From the NCBI GenBank assembly GCA_028277605.1, contig JANQFZ010000028.1, positions 34,695 through 98,694 of the forward strand: a stretch of 64,000 bases of DNA. Reading direction: 5' to 3'. The notes under the pieces were generated by a model, which saw only the letters and a program-made list of their open reading frames with translations, was not told the origin of the DNA and did no database searches. Positions 18,929-28,594 of this stretch are shown here, piece after piece (the first letter of the stretch is position 1; every line of letters begins with the position of its first letter). The stretch is from Vallitaleaceae bacterium. Its GTDB lineage: Bacteria > Bacillota > Clostridia > Lachnospirales > Vallitaleaceae. The position numbers and the translations under genes are program-made.

Positions 18929-20041
18929 TTAATTAGTAATTGTTTTTTCTGTATCCTTATCAAATACATGAATTTTATTGAGATCTAATGCTAATTTCAC
19001 TTTATCTCCAGGTTTTGCAACCGTTCTTGGGTTAACAACTGCTGTCATATCATAAGTATCAACCGTAACAAAAAGGTTCACTTCTGCACCCAACATCTCA
19101 GTTACATTAACTTTCGCTTCAATAATACTGCTTGGTGAAGATTCTAAGAATATCTGAGAATCATGAACATCTCCTGGTCTAATACCCATAATAACTTTTT
19201 TATCAACGTAACCACCAGCAATTAGTTTTTCTGCTTTTGCATCAGGCACGCTTATAGAATTAGAACCAAATACCAGTGATACTTGATTTCCAGATTTAAC
19301 AACTTTTGCATCAATAAAATTCATTTGAGGGGAGCCAATAAAACCAGCAACAAAAAGATTTTGAGGCTGTTGATATAAGTTGGTTGGTGAATCTACTTGC
19401 ATAATTACACCATCCTTCATAACAACGATTCTAGTACCAAGTGTCATGGCCTCTACTTGGTCATGTGTAACGTAAATAAAGGTGGTTTGTAATCTTTGAT
19501 GAAGTTTAGAGATCTCAAGTCTCATTTGAACTCTAAGTTTAGCATCAAGGTTAGAAAGAGGCTCATCCATTAAGAATACCTTTGGTTCACGAACAATAGC
19601 ACGTCCCATAGCAACACGCTGTCTTTGTCCACCTGATAAAGCTTTAGGCTTACGATCAAGCAGATGTTCAATATCTAGTATCTTAGCAGATTCATGAACT
19701 CTTTTATCAATTTCAGCTTTTGGTGTTTTCCTTAATTTTAAACCAAATGCCATGTTATCATACACCGTCATATGTGGGTATAGGGCATAGTTTTGGAAAA
19801 CCATTGCAATATCTCTATCTTTAGGTTCAACATCATTAACAACTTTGTCCCCTATCCAAAGCTCACCATCTGTAATTTCTTCAAGTCCAGCAATCATACG
19901 TAAAGTAGTTGATTTACCGCAGCCTGAAGGCCCTACAAAAATAATAAACTCTTTATCTTCGATCTCAAGGTTAAACTCTTGTACAGCTGTAATCCCATTT
20001 GGGTATGTTTTCTTAACATTTTTTAAAGATAAACTCGCCAT
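18929..20041 (-). CDS. Carbohydrate ABC transporter ATPase (MsmK/UgpC/MalK family)
   Basis: The energising ATPase of a CUT1-type sugar importer. ABC motifs: Walker A GPSGCGKS, Q-loop FQNYALYPHM, signature LSGGQRQR, Walker B VFLMDEPLSNLD and His in YVTHDQ. A C-terminal OB-fold regulatory domain follows (about 240-370). The ATG at 20041 is chosen because a GGGGG ribosome binding site lies 10 nt upstream and MASLSLKNVKKTYPNG is the family N-terminus; the longer reading to 20095 adds an unlike extension. No permease or binding-protein genes are nearby, so it is probably a shared ATPase serving several sugar transporters, as MsmK/MsmX does. Confidence 0.92.
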   Translation of the reverse strand: MASLSLKNVKKTYPNGITAVQEFNLEIEDKEFIIFVGPSGCGKSTTLRMIAGLEEITDGELWIGDKVVNDVEPKDRDIAMVFQNYALYPHMTVYDNMAFGLKLRKTPKAEIDKRVHESAKILDIEHLLDRKPKALSGGQRQRVAMGRAIVREPKVFLMDEPLSNLDAKLRVQMRLEISKLHQRLQTTFIYVTHDQVEAMTLGTRIVVMKDGVIMQVDSPTNLYQQPQNLFVAGFIGSPQMNFIDAKVVKSGNQVSLVFGSNSISVPDAKAEKLIAGGYVDKKVIMGIRPGDVHDSQIFLESSPSSIIEAKVNVTEMLGAEVNLFVTVDTYDMTAVVNPRTVAKPGDKVKLALDLNKIHVFDKDTEKTITN

Positions 20042-20431
20042 AAGGTCAATGCCCCCTTGAATATTTTTAGTTATGCTACGATGGATAATTACCACTTACC
20101 CCTATATCTATGTACTAATTTGAATCTAAAAAATCTAGGTAATTGTTTCCAATTGTAACATAAACTTAACATTACTTATGTGGTTATATACTACTATATT
20201 TTATAAGTGAATACCATTGATTAATTTACCAAATTCAATTCTAGCATTTTGTTTAATTTGTCCAGTCTATTATTTATTCTACCATTATATACATAATTAT
20301 AGTAGGTAACTATTCATAATAACGAAGCAAATACTTAAAATGTCAATTTATGAGAATCATATTTATTCATGATGCCTTAAAGAAAGTGTTATATTTTTAA
20401 ATTTAAAACACTTAACAATCTTTACATAGAA
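20042..20431. other. Intergenic region between YitT and the ABC ATPase
   Basis: About 390 bp, AT-rich. A hairpin at 20384-20413 (AAGTGTT/AACACTT, 16-nt loop, TCTTT after it on the minus strand) is a weak candidate terminator for the YitT gene. AATTG repeats near 20140-20156 have no known meaning. No clear promoter or cre box could be assigned. Confidence 0.35.
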
Positions 20432-21304
20432 TTAACTATATTCAATAAATCCCTCTCCTAAAACTTCTCTAACATCAGCAACAATAACAAAAGCGTTTTT
20501 ATCTAAATCTCTAACAATATCTTTAAGCTTTGCTATCTGTTTTTTAGATACAACACACAATAATATCTTTTTTTCTTGTAAAGAGTATACGCCTTGCCCA
20601 TAAAGTCCTGTGACACCTCTATCTAATGTAGCCATTATCTCCTTAGCAATATGGTCATGCTTATCCGATATAATAAAAGCTGCTTTAGAGAAATGAATCC
20701 CCTCTAACATGGTATCTATGACTTTAGCAGAAATATAGACTGCAATAATAGCATACATCGCTTTTTCAATACCAAATACAAATAAGCCACCAATAATGAT
20801 ACAGGCATCTAATATTAACATAAGCTGTGCCACAGATATATGCTTGATATAATGTTGAATGATACTAGCACATAAATCAGTGCCTCCCGTAGTTGAAAAA
20901 GCTGAAAAAACTAAGCCTAGACCAACACCAGCTATAACACCGCCAAAAATACATGCCAAAAAAGTGTCTACATTGAGTTGTGGAAGCCATTGCGTATAGT
21001 ACAGTGCAAATGATAGAAAAATAGTAGAAAATAAACTTCTACGTCCAAAATCCTTGCCTTTAATCCATATGGCAATTAAGAAGAGAGGAATATTAATAAA
21101 TAAGTTCGTTACATATAAAGGAATACCTTCGTCTGATACAACGTTTTTAGTTAAATCTTTTACTATAATCGCTAGCCCAGTAACCCCACCTGTAACTAAT
21201 TCCATGGGCTCAAAAAACATATTAATAGCAGCCGCTAGCAGTGTAGTTCCAATAATAATCACAATGTAGTCATAAACTGGTTTTCTAGAACTTCTATATT
21301 CCAC
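20432..21304 (-). CDS. YitT family membrane protein (DUF161/DUF2179)
   Basis: About 290 residues with five or six membrane segments (about 10-185) and a C-terminal cytoplasmic DUF2179 domain (about 215-285, DRGVTGLYGQGVYS and LLCVVSKKQIAKLKDIV). YitT proteins are widespread in Firmicutes and largely uncharacterised; transport is suspected. I chose the GTG at 21304, which has GGAG 6 nt upstream, instead of a TTG at 21325. It follows the TagA-like gene closely on the same strand. A YitT-family gene near ftsEX also occurs in Bacillus (yvjA). Confidence 0.85.
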   Translation of the reverse strand: MEYRSSRKPVYDYIVIIIGTTLLAAAINMFFEPMELVTGGVTGLAIIVKDLTKNVVSDEGIPLYVTNLFINIPLFLIAIWIKGKDFGRRSLFSTIFLSFALYYTQWLPQLNVDTFLACIFGGVIAGVGLGLVFSAFSTTGGTDLCASIIQHYIKHISVAQLMLILDACIIIGGLFVFGIEKAMYAIIAVYISAKVIDTMLEGIHFSKAAFIISDKHDHIAKEIMATLDRGVTGLYGQGVYSLQEKKILLCVVSKKQIAKLKDIVRDLDKNAFVIVADVREVLGEGFIEYS

Positions 21305-21321
21305 AGAGATCTCCGTCCTTA

Positions 21322-22056
21322 TCAATTCATTATTCTTACTTTAAAAATTTTAAGCATAAATAAGGGCAGCTGCAACATTCTAACCCATCTTTTGGGTTGT
21401 TGAATCAGCCTATAAAGCCATTCAAGCCCCAGCTTTTGAAAGCTATTGGGCGCTCGTTTAATGTTACCAGATAAAACATCAAAGCTCCCACCAACTCCTA
21501 TGCACACTTTAACGTTTAATTTATTTCTATAACGACACAACCATTTTTCTTGCTTTGGGACACCTAGTCCTACCAATAATATATCAGGTGCTAATGCATT
21601 GATTTTTTCAACTATTTTAGGTTCTTCTTCTTTATTAAAAAAGCCATGCCTTGTTCCAATCACTTTTAAATTTTCATGGGTGTTTTGCATATTCTTTGCA
21701 GCACGCTCAGCAATACCTGGAGCCGCTCCAAAAAAATAAACCGTTTTTTCAGTATTTTTTATACGAGAAAAAATTTGCTGAATCAAATCACAACCTGCTA
21801 CACGTTCAGGTATTTCTTTTTTTAAGATTTTAGATGCAAGGATAACACCTATTCCGTCTGGAATAACTAGATCTGCCTCATTTAGAATGTTTCTAAAGGC
21901 TTTATCTTTATCCGCTGCCATAATCACTTCTGGATTTGGTGTGAAGATAAGATGATTTTTTTGTTCATTTAGAAATCCTATTATTTTCTTTACCGTCTGC
22001 TCCATTGTTAAAGGAACAATCTTAACGCCAAGTATATCAACTTTCTTTATCAACAT
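21322..22056 (-). CDS. tagA: WecG/TagA/CpsF family glycosyltransferase
   Basis: A GT26-family enzyme; TagA adds ManNAc to undecaprenyl-PP-GlcNAc to make the polymer linkage unit. The 244-residue protein has the family motifs TPNPEVIMAAD (about 39-49), LVIPDGIGVI (about 66-75, with the catalytic-type Asp), LLVGLGVPKQEKW (about 154-166) and GGSFDVLSG. The C-terminal LEWLYRLIQQPKRW appendage is typical of membrane-associated TagA. The ribosome binding site is GGAAGG 6 nt before ATG. It lies 97 nt downstream of csaB. Together they suggest a ManNAc-containing, pyruvylated wall polymer. Confidence 0.9.
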   Translation of the reverse strand: MLIKKVDILGVKIVPLTMEQTVKKIIGFLNEQKNHLIFTPNPEVIMAADKDKAFRNILNEADLVIPDGIGVILASKILKKEIPERVAGCDLIQQIFSRIKNTEKTVYFFGAAPGIAERAAKNMQNTHENLKVIGTRHGFFNKEEEPKIVEKINALAPDILLVGLGVPKQEKWLCRYRNKLNVKVCIGVGGSFDVLSGNIKRAPNSFQKLGLEWLYRLIQQPKRWVRMLQLPLFMLKIFKVRIMN

Positions 22057-22153
22057 ATCATTCCTTCCTGATAATGCAAACTATATATAGTACTAATCCA
22101 ATTCTATTAAAGTTATAATTACTAGTTCTAAAACAAGGATAACACTATTAATA

Positions 22154-23251
22154 TTAATCTTTTTTACTCTTAATGAGTGTCATTAAGTAGTGGTTGTTTA
22201 AGAAAGATTGCTGACGAAGCTGACTACAGATTTGCTTAAGCTTATTTTGATACTGTGTATAGTTATTGAACACATGATCAATTTTCTGCATGATTGGTCT
22301 AGTCTCTAAATCATAGACATGACCCGCTGATGGCATATCTAGTACTTTTAAATAATAGTTAACCTTTGGATCGTAAACAAAACCAAGCATAGGTATGGAT
22401 TGGATAGCAGCAAAAAGCAGGGCATGCAGGCGCATACTTAATACCATATGCATCTCTCCAATAATACCTATTATTGTATCCGTATCCATTCTCTTATCTA
22501 GGATGTAGGTTTTATATTTCATTTTTCTAGCTATTGTTGTACTTATTTGTAAATCTTTTTTGTATTGCATGGGTATGAATACCACATTCACTCTTTTTTC
22601 TTCTATGAGCTTATCACAAATAGAAGCTATCTTATCAATAAAGGTATCATCCTTATACCATTGTCTAAATAAAACACCAACTAGAGGTCGATTTAAAGGT
22701 ATATCTTCATGCTGTAAAAACATCTTATACCGCTTACTTGATTTCACTGGTAATGAAAAAACGGGGTCTGCTGTAATATGAATAGGCGGTTTGCTAATCC
22801 CCAGCATGCTTAACTCATTTCCAGATATATTTTCTCTTAGTGTAATCAAATCCACTTTATTAATGACATGTTTGGTAACTTTCTTATTCCATTTTTTTTG
22901 TATGGGTCCTATACCATTAGCATATAACATCACTTTTTTATTATATTTCTTAGCTAGTTCAATAATGCCCAAATAGTACAATAGGGATCTGGTACTCGTA
23001 CTATCTTGTAGTAAACTACCACCACCGCTTATCAGTATATCACTACGTTTTACTGCTTTAATGATTTCCCTCCAATTAAAGCGATGAACAGCCTCTATGG
23101 CATTATCCTTGATTGTTAACTCAGGTTTATAGGATAAAGCCGTGATTTTAGCATCACTATTAAGTTGTCGAATGCCTTTACATATTGCTGATAATATGGC
23201 ATCATCACCACTATTGCCATACCCTATATAGCCCGAAATTAGAATATTCAT
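22154..23251 (-). CDS. csaB: Polysaccharide pyruvyl transferase CsaB
   Basis: Transfers pyruvate as a ketal onto a cell-wall polysaccharide sugar; pyruvylated polymer is the receptor for SLH-domain surface proteins. The 365-residue GT-B-like protein begins MNILISGYIGYGNSGDDAIL, the family signature, and has ILISGGGSLLQDSTS (about 94-108), VMLYANGIGP and a C-terminal SMRLHALLFAAIQSIP segment. The ribosome binding site is GAGGAG. It sits 6 nt after the O-antigen-ligase-like gene. No SLH protein is encoded in the window, so S-layer anchoring is inferred from the family only. Confidence 0.93.
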   Translation of the reverse strand: MNILISGYIGYGNSGDDAILSAICKGIRQLNSDAKITALSYKPELTIKDNAIEAVHRFNWREIIKAVKRSDILISGGGSLLQDSTSTRSLLYYLGIIELAKKYNKKVMLYANGIGPIQKKWNKKVTKHVINKVDLITLRENISGNELSMLGISKPPIHITADPVFSLPVKSSKRYKMFLQHEDIPLNRPLVGVLFRQWYKDDTFIDKIASICDKLIEEKRVNVVFIPMQYKKDLQISTTIARKMKYKTYILDKRMDTDTIIGIIGEMHMVLSMRLHALLFAAIQSIPMLGFVYDPKVNYYLKVLDMPSAGHVYDLETRPIMQKIDHVFNNYTQYQNKLKQICSQLRQQSFLNNHYLMTLIKSKKD

Positions 23252-23257
23252 GTTTAC

Positions 23258-24622
23258 TTACTCCTCTAGTATTACCGTATTCCTTTTATCCATACTATTT
23301 CTAAGCACCATTAACAAACCTGCACATATCCAAAAATAGGTCACCATCATAGGTACTTCAAAAATATTTTCAAAAAAGTTCTGTACTAAAACACCTATCA
23401 TCCCACAGAATAATCCTATCATGAGTTCTTTTTTATACAAGTTGGTCTGATAAACAATAGCATGATAACTGCTCTTTAGTAGCTGCCATAGTAAAAGTAA
23501 AAAGGCTCCTAAACCTACTAATCCCATTTCTGCCAAAGTTTTAATGTAATAATTATCCATATAGAAAGGAGATAGGTTATGGTTAGTTGCTACGGCTCCT
23601 CCGTATCGCCCTAGACCTAGACCCAGCCATTTACTTTCGCTCCATGCCTCTATTCCTGTCAGCCACCGATAGATTCTACCACCTTCTGATGACTTAAATA
23701 AATATTCATCTGTAAACATGTAAGATAGACGTTCTGAAATAGATGGAACAAAAAAAATGAAGATACTCCCAAGGACTAAAGCTGGAAATATTAATTTTCT
23801 ATTCTTAAATAATAGAAATAGAATAACTGCAAGTGCAGCTCCTACCCAAGCACCTCTTGACATAGTCGCAAATAAAGCACCCGACATAATAACAGCTGTA
23901 CCTAAAGCTACAAGTTTTCTTAGTTTATTCTTTTCAAAAACAAATAAGGCTAAGCTCATAGGTATAAGTAAAACTAGTAAGCTTCCTAGTATATTAGGAC
24001 TTCCTACAATAGAAAATGCTCTAGTTCTAATATTCTCAGCACTATCTACCCAGTTCCCCGGCATAGGCACCTTCATAATATATTGGTAAATACCATGCAG
24101 ACCCAGCAAACTGCCTAATAGTACTAGAATCCAATAAACTTTGATTGCCGTCTCAGTAGTGTCTACAAGCTGAACCGCAATATAGTACCATAAGATATAT
24201 TGCACAACAGCTCTTAATCCTTCAATCGCTATAAGAAGATTTGGTGATTTAAAAAGCATCAATACAATTCCAACTAATATAAAAAGTGCAATCGGGAGAT
24301 CTAAAGGAGTCCACTTATATTTCGCTTTTTTGTGTTGAATGAGTTTATATATCCAAATGAAAAGCAGTCCAATAAACAACAGCTCATCCCATATACCAGA
24401 TAATAAAGCACTTCCTAGTAAATGTCGTACAACATAATCGATTAGAACGTACAGCGCCAATATGTATACTGACCTTTGATAATCAGCCAAAATAAGAATG
24501 CCTAATAAAAGTATAAAAACAATCATAAGAGCCAGCCGTATGCCAAAAACTGCCGCTACTCCCCCTATAAGTACTCCTGATAAGCAAAGTAATATTTTAT
24601 TATGAGTCTTTAACATTATCAT
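23258..24622 (-). CDS. O-antigen ligase / polymerase family membrane protein
   Basis: A polytopic protein of about 454 residues with 10-12 membrane segments and the Wzy_C-type large periplasmic loop (about 195-215 and 290-345, RAFSIVGSPNILG and GLGLGRYGGAV). It should polymerise or ligate lipid-linked glycan repeats. The ATG at 24622 is used: GGAGG lies 5 nt upstream, and the previous gene's TAA overlaps this ATG in TAATG, indicating translational coupling. A GTG at 24634 is the alternative. Substrate is presumably the ManNAc-based polymer of this locus. Confidence 0.82.
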   Translation of the reverse strand: MIMLKTHNKILLCLSGVLIGGVAAVFGIRLALMIVFILLLGILILADYQRSVYILALYVLIDYVVRHLLGSALLSGIWDELLFIGLLFIWIYKLIQHKKAKYKWTPLDLPIALFILVGIVLMLFKSPNLLIAIEGLRAVVQYILWYYIAVQLVDTTETAIKVYWILVLLGSLLGLHGIYQYIMKVPMPGNWVDSAENIRTRAFSIVGSPNILGSLLVLLIPMSLALFVFEKNKLRKLVALGTAVIMSGALFATMSRGAWVGAALAVILFLLFKNRKLIFPALVLGSIFIFFVPSISERLSYMFTDEYLFKSSEGGRIYRWLTGIEAWSESKWLGLGLGRYGGAVATNHNLSPFYMDNYYIKTLAEMGLVGLGAFLLLLWQLLKSSYHAIVYQTNLYKKELMIGLFCGMIGVLVQNFFENIFEVPMMVTYFWICAGLLMVLRNSMDKRNTVILEE

Positions 24623-25110
24623 TACAGCCTCCACTCAAATAAACGAATAATAAAACTGGTCTCTTTGCATTTTGTATATAAGTAATAAAAAAAATTAACT
24701 CCAAGTGCCCCTAAGCAAAAGAAAACACTATAGTTTATTTTATAACTAGACATAATATCAAACAACAGATTAGCCAGCACATAACCAACAAGAATACTCA
24801 AAGCAAATAGATTGAAACATGAGATGATATTATGATGCATCATCTTTACTAAACCAGACAAAACCTTGACAATAACACTATGATCACTTAAGCGTCTTAT
24901 CCATTGAAGTACTCTCTTAATACCTCTTCCTATGGTACACAGTCCTTTATATATAAAAGATTCTGTATAATAAAAATGACCTGCTTTTTGTTTAGGTAAA
25001 GATTTTTTCCGTCTGCCATAAATAAAACTCGACTCCATCATTTGACTTAACCCAAACCAAATACGCATAAAAAAACTGGTCTCTTTAATGCGATGAATTT
25101 GCTCTATCAT
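24622..25110 (-). CDS. Hypothetical two-helix membrane protein
   Basis: About 162 residues, not recognised. The N-terminal half is basic and amphipathic (KETSFFMRIWFGL, GRRKKSLPKQK), followed by two membrane segments (about 98-120 and 125-145) and a short tail that repeats KETSF and ends FEWRL. It sits between DUF4330 genes and the O-antigen-ligase-like gene and is coupled to the latter through a TAATG overlap. This suggests a partner role in polymer assembly. Start choice is uncertain (ATG at 25110 or 25116); the longer reading to 25155 overlaps the preceding gene. Confidence 0.65.
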   Translation of the reverse strand: MIEQIHRIKETSFFMRIWFGLSQMMESSFIYGRRKKSLPKQKAGHFYYTESFIYKGLCTIGRGIKRVLQWIRRLSDHSVIVKVLSGLVKMMHHNIISCFNLFALSILVGYVLANLLFDIMSSYKINYSVFFCLGALGVNFFYYLYTKCKETSFIIRLFEWRL

Positions 25111-25132
25111 ATGCATCCTACCTTTCCTGACT

Positions 25133-25630
25133 TTATTCTGCCACCTTAACATCAAGAATTAAGACAGAGAATTCACTGGTTTTGGTTCTTAAGTAATAAT
25201 GCAGACCAGGTCGTACCTCCTGACTTCCAACTTTAATAATGGGCCCCTTCTTCTCTGCATTTGCCTTAACTGTTACATATGCCTGTTTATATAACGGATG
25301 CTTAGACATGACATATTCGCCTTGTTGACTTTCTGTAGGTCGATAGTAGTCCGTTATCTCAATACTTGTAATCTCGCCATCCAAAAATCTTTTATCTTCT
25401 CCAAGTTTATCTCCAACTTTTAATTGTTTAAAAAAGTCTTCATAATTTGGAAATGACTGAACTCGATATTCAATCGTAGTTGTATCATTTGAACCAAGGG
25501 ATAAATCGCCGCCTTTTATTTTATAAAAAGCTCCTATGATTAAAGCAATCACGAGAAGAATAGTAATAAGATCAAAAATATTAATGATACCAAATAATTG
25601 TCCTTTTTTGTTTATTATCATCTTTTTCAC
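25133..25630 (-). CDS. DUF4330 domain protein, copy 2
   Basis: A 165-residue single-pass membrane protein: cytoplasmic start MIINKKGQLFGIINIFDL, membrane helix (about 19-38), then an extracytoplasmic beta-rich domain ending in a YYLRTKTSEFSVLIL segment. It matches DUF4330 proteins, whose function is unknown. It is a paralogue of the next gene upstream: both share the KKGxLFGxINxxDLI start, a VGDK/VDDK step, a PLYK/PLLK segment and GPxxxVGxQExxxGLxYYxxT. Likely part of the surface-polymer machinery by position. Confidence 0.8.
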   Translation of the reverse strand: MKKMIINKKGQLFGIINIFDLITILLVIALIIGAFYKIKGGDLSLGSNDTTTIEYRVQSFPNYEDFFKQLKVGDKLGEDKRFLDGEITSIEITDYYRPTESQQGEYVMSKHPLYKQAYVTVKANAEKKGPIIKVGSQEVRPGLHYYLRTKTSEFSVLILDVKVAE

Positions 25631-25637
25631 CCCTTAA

Positions 25638-26126
25638 TTATTCAAATCTAATTTCTTTAATGGTTCCATGGACTTCGGCTTTATCCGTTTTTATATAGTA
25701 GTTTAAACCCACTTTGATTTCTTGTCCGCCAACATCCATATAAGGCCCATTGACATTTGCTAAGCACCGAATACCTACCTCAATATCTTTTAATAGTGGA
25801 TTTTTGGCAGCCACCAGTTCACCATCAGCCATAGTTACAATTTCATTAGCTTCAGTAATTGTGACATAATCAATGGTTCCATCCTGATACTTATTCTGAG
25901 AAACAATTTTATCGTCTACAATAAATCCCTCAACAACTTCAGGAGATTTTTTATAAGCTTCTGCAACAATATATAGTTTCTGCTTAGCTGATGTTGTTAC
26001 AGTTGTGTTGTTATTACCAAGTCTGCTAGCTAAAAAAACACCGATAATAACGATACCTAATATGATAATTAGGTCAATCACATTAATAAATCCAAATAGC
26101 TTTCCTTTTTTATTGACTACTTTCAT
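25638..26126 (-). CDS. DUF4330 domain protein, copy 1
   Basis: A 162-residue single-pass membrane protein with the same architecture as the adjacent copy: MKVVNKKGKLFGFINVIDL, a membrane helix (about 17-34), and an extracytoplasmic domain with GPYMDVGGQEIKVGLNYYIKT near the end. The gene start overlaps the end of the upstream glycosyltransferase gene by 17 nt, with a GAGGG ribosome binding site inside it. The tandem arrangement 7 nt apart suggests a recent duplication or a hetero-oligomer. Function unknown. Confidence 0.8.
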   Translation of the reverse strand: MKVVNKKGKLFGFINVIDLIIILGIVIIGVFLASRLGNNNTTVTTSAKQKLYIVAEAYKKSPEVVEGFIVDDKIVSQNKYQDGTIDYVTITEANEIVTMADGELVAAKNPLLKDIEVGIRCLANVNGPYMDVGGQEIKVGLNYYIKTDKAEVHGTIKEIRFE

Positions 26127-27252
26127 TTTTTATCCCTCGCAGTATGGATTGATATATGTTCATATGGGTTTTTGCCATATTTTTGCTTGAAAAATTATCT
26201 TCAATTTTTCTTCTAAACTGTTGTCCTAATTGTTCTCTTTTCTTTGTGGAGTCAACTAATTCTTTCATATACCGTGCTAACTCCAAGTAATTACCATCCC
26301 GAAATAGTAAGCCTGTGATATTGTGCTCAATCATTTCTGGGATACCTCCCACGGATGACGCAATAGTAGGCAGAGCAAAACCCCCGCCTTCTAGTAAGGC
26401 ATATGGAAAGCTTTCACTATGAGATGTCAGTACATTGATATGAATGCTTTGGTAAAAAACAGACATATTCTTGACCAATCCCAAAAATTTTATATGATTC
26501 TCTAAGTGATGCTTTTTTACATAGGCTTTGCATTTCTCAGTATATTTTTTCTCGCCATCGCCTGCAATCAGAAAGATCAAATGCTTATTAAACTTCAGCA
26601 GCTCTTTAGCAGCTTTCAGAAACACTGATATTCCCTTAACAGGATGCAATCTTGCTGCTATACCTATATAAGTGAATCTTGTATCAAAAGGGATTTGATA
26701 TGAGGATAGAAAAGCCTCTATATCGTACGGTTTCTCCTTAGGCAGCAGATCAAGACCATTATATGCTACAAAGAATTTATTTTCATCAAATCCCCTATCC
26801 AACATCATCCTTTTAAACTCATGTGTAATAGCAATGTAATAATCCATGTGTTTTAAACTAAAGGCATTGATGCCTGTATATATGAGCTTCTTATATAAAC
26901 TATTTTCAAAATCTAATTTATAATCACTATGAAGGGTAGTTACAATAGGAATGTTATATCTCTTTTTGATTAGCATTCCGACAAAATTAGCTCTAGCACC
27001 ATGACAATGTAAAAGGTCATAGCCTTTATCTAAGATTTTAATAATTGTTTTAATGACTTTAAGATTATACCTTTGTTTTTGTTCAATAATAAGTGTATTG
27101 ATGCCCAGTGCTTCTGCTGCATCAGAAAAAGACCGTTTCATTAAGCACACTAAGGTAATATCCATTGCATGATTTAATTCATTTAGCAGGGTGAGGACGT
27201 GGGTCTTGGCTCCCCCTTCATCGCCACCACTGATGAGATGTAAAACCTTCAT
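26110..27252 (-). CDS. Glycosyltransferase family 4
   Basis: A 380-residue GT-B retaining glycosyltransferase. The N-terminal domain opens MKVLHLISGGDEGGAKTHV, the acceptor-side glycine-rich loop. The C-terminal domain carries GIAARLHPVKG and the E-x7-E donor-binding motif in ESFPYALLEGG. It likely adds a hexose or HexNAc to a lipid-linked polymer intermediate. The ending overlaps the first DUF4330 gene by 17 nt. Donor and acceptor are not deducible. Confidence 0.9.
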   Translation of the reverse strand: MKVLHLISGGDEGGAKTHVLTLLNELNHAMDITLVCLMKRSFSDAAEALGINTLIIEQKQRYNLKVIKTIIKILDKGYDLLHCHGARANFVGMLIKKRYNIPIVTTLHSDYKLDFENSLYKKLIYTGINAFSLKHMDYYIAITHEFKRMMLDRGFDENKFFVAYNGLDLLPKEKPYDIEAFLSSYQIPFDTRFTYIGIAARLHPVKGISVFLKAAKELLKFNKHLIFLIAGDGEKKYTEKCKAYVKKHHLENHIKFLGLVKNMSVFYQSIHINVLTSHSESFPYALLEGGGFALPTIASSVGGIPEMIEHNITGLLFRDGNYLELARYMKELVDSTKKREQLGQQFRRKIEDNFSSKNMAKTHMNIYQSILRGIKNESSQ

Positions 27253-27292
27253 TATATCTACCTTCCTATTGCCAACTCAGCTCTTAATTATG

Positions 27293-28558
27293 TTACTGGT
27301 ACGCTTTATCAAAGATAGCTGAAAGCTCCTTTGTCAGAGCTTTTCTTTCAAATCTTTTAATCTTATCCCAATCAGGATTAATAGTGAGCCTATCGGTTTT
27401 CCATTCACTATACAGATGAAGAGCAGCCTTTTTAATCTCTCTTACATCTGAGGTTTCAGCAATAATACCTGTATTGGTTTCTCTAATGACATCGGCTGCA
27501 ACCCCATGTTTAGGAACCAATGCCAGAATAGGTCGATTGGCATTCATGTATTCAAACACCTTACCAGAGTAGAAATTCTCTGCTCCTTTACCAGCTCCAA
27601 TAATAAAAAGTAATATATCTGACTCTAGAAGCTTTTCTATACTTTTTTTATGTTCCATGTAAGGTAAAAAACTTACAGAAGTTCCTAGCTGATACTTATT
27701 TTGAATGCTTTGCTTCATATCTTTAGAGATATTACCAATAAATTGTATCCTTAAATCAGAACTGTTTATTTTTCCTTCATGTATCAAATCACTAACAGCC
27801 TTTAAAAAATTATCTGGCTTTCTTCTGCCATACATAGATCCTGTATAGGTTATGGTTAGTACTTTACTTTTATTAATGCTTTTATCCAGATGTCGGAAAT
27901 CTTCTTCATCATATCCATTTGGTATAACATAAGATTTTTTCTGTATTGGATAGGATCTTAAGAAATTAGAAAGCATTAAAGGGGTATTGGTAATAAAATA
28001 ATCACATTGGCTAACCACCCTTTCCTCCATTTTTTTCTCTATTTTTCTTCTGTAGGAAGGATAGTTCATATCAATGATGTATGGATTTTTTGTCCACTCA
28101 TCTCTAAAATCAGCAATCCACTGCACCTCTGGACACTGGTTCTTAATAAATAATCCTAACAAATGATCACTATAGGGATATGAGGTGGTATAAATCATTC
28201 TTATGTTGTGTTCTTTTATTATTTTAAGTGCCTGCTTTTTACTTTTTCTGTACCATAGCACATCTCCATCAGGTATTAACACTTTTCTAGCTATAACTTT
28301 ACCCAATAATCCTAAAGGACCTTTTAGCTCTGTTAGATCATAAGCTTTTGTTCTTATAATTTTAAGCTGTTCTGGTATATCTCCTAATAAAGTATTATCC
28401 TTCAAATCCGTCTGACAGGTTCTTGTTAGTACGATTGGTTCCCATCCAAATGCGGGTAAATACTTAGCAAATTTAGAGCTTCTTTGCACACCAGAGCCAC
28501 CCATGGGCGGAAATTGATTGGCTATCATTAACACTTTCTTATTCAACAAACTTTCCAT
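27293..28558 (-). CDS. Glycosyltransferase family 4 (second)
   Basis: A 421-residue GT-B enzyme with N-terminal KKVLMIANQFPPMGGSGVQR, typical of WcfI/FnlE-like GT4 proteins, and a C-terminal donor domain with ITYTGSMYGRRKPD, ENFYSGKVFEYMNANRPILAL and a late KGAEN loop. The ATG at 28558 abuts AAAGG with no spacer, so translation may start at a TTG 3-4 codons downstream, which has good spacing. It lies between the WecC-like and GT4 genes in the polymer locus, so it probably builds the repeat unit. Confidence 0.88.
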   Translation of the reverse strand: MESLLNKKVLMIANQFPPMGGSGVQRSSKFAKYLPAFGWEPIVLTRTCQTDLKDNTLLGDIPEQLKIIRTKAYDLTELKGPLGLLGKVIARKVLIPDGDVLWYRKSKKQALKIIKEHNIRMIYTTSYPYSDHLLGLFIKNQCPEVQWIADFRDEWTKNPYIIDMNYPSYRRKIEKKMEERVVSQCDYFITNTPLMLSNFLRSYPIQKKSYVIPNGYDEEDFRHLDKSINKSKVLTITYTGSMYGRRKPDNFLKAVSDLIHEGKINSSDLRIQFIGNISKDMKQSIQNKYQLGTSVSFLPYMEHKKSIEKLLESDILLFIIGAGKGAENFYSGKVFEYMNANRPILALVPKHGVAADVIRETNTGIIAETSDVREIKKAALHLYSEWKTDRLTINPDWDKIKRFERKALTKELSAIFDKAYQ

Positions 28559-28594
28559 CCTTTCAAAGACCGCTGGTTAGCGCATAATGATGTT

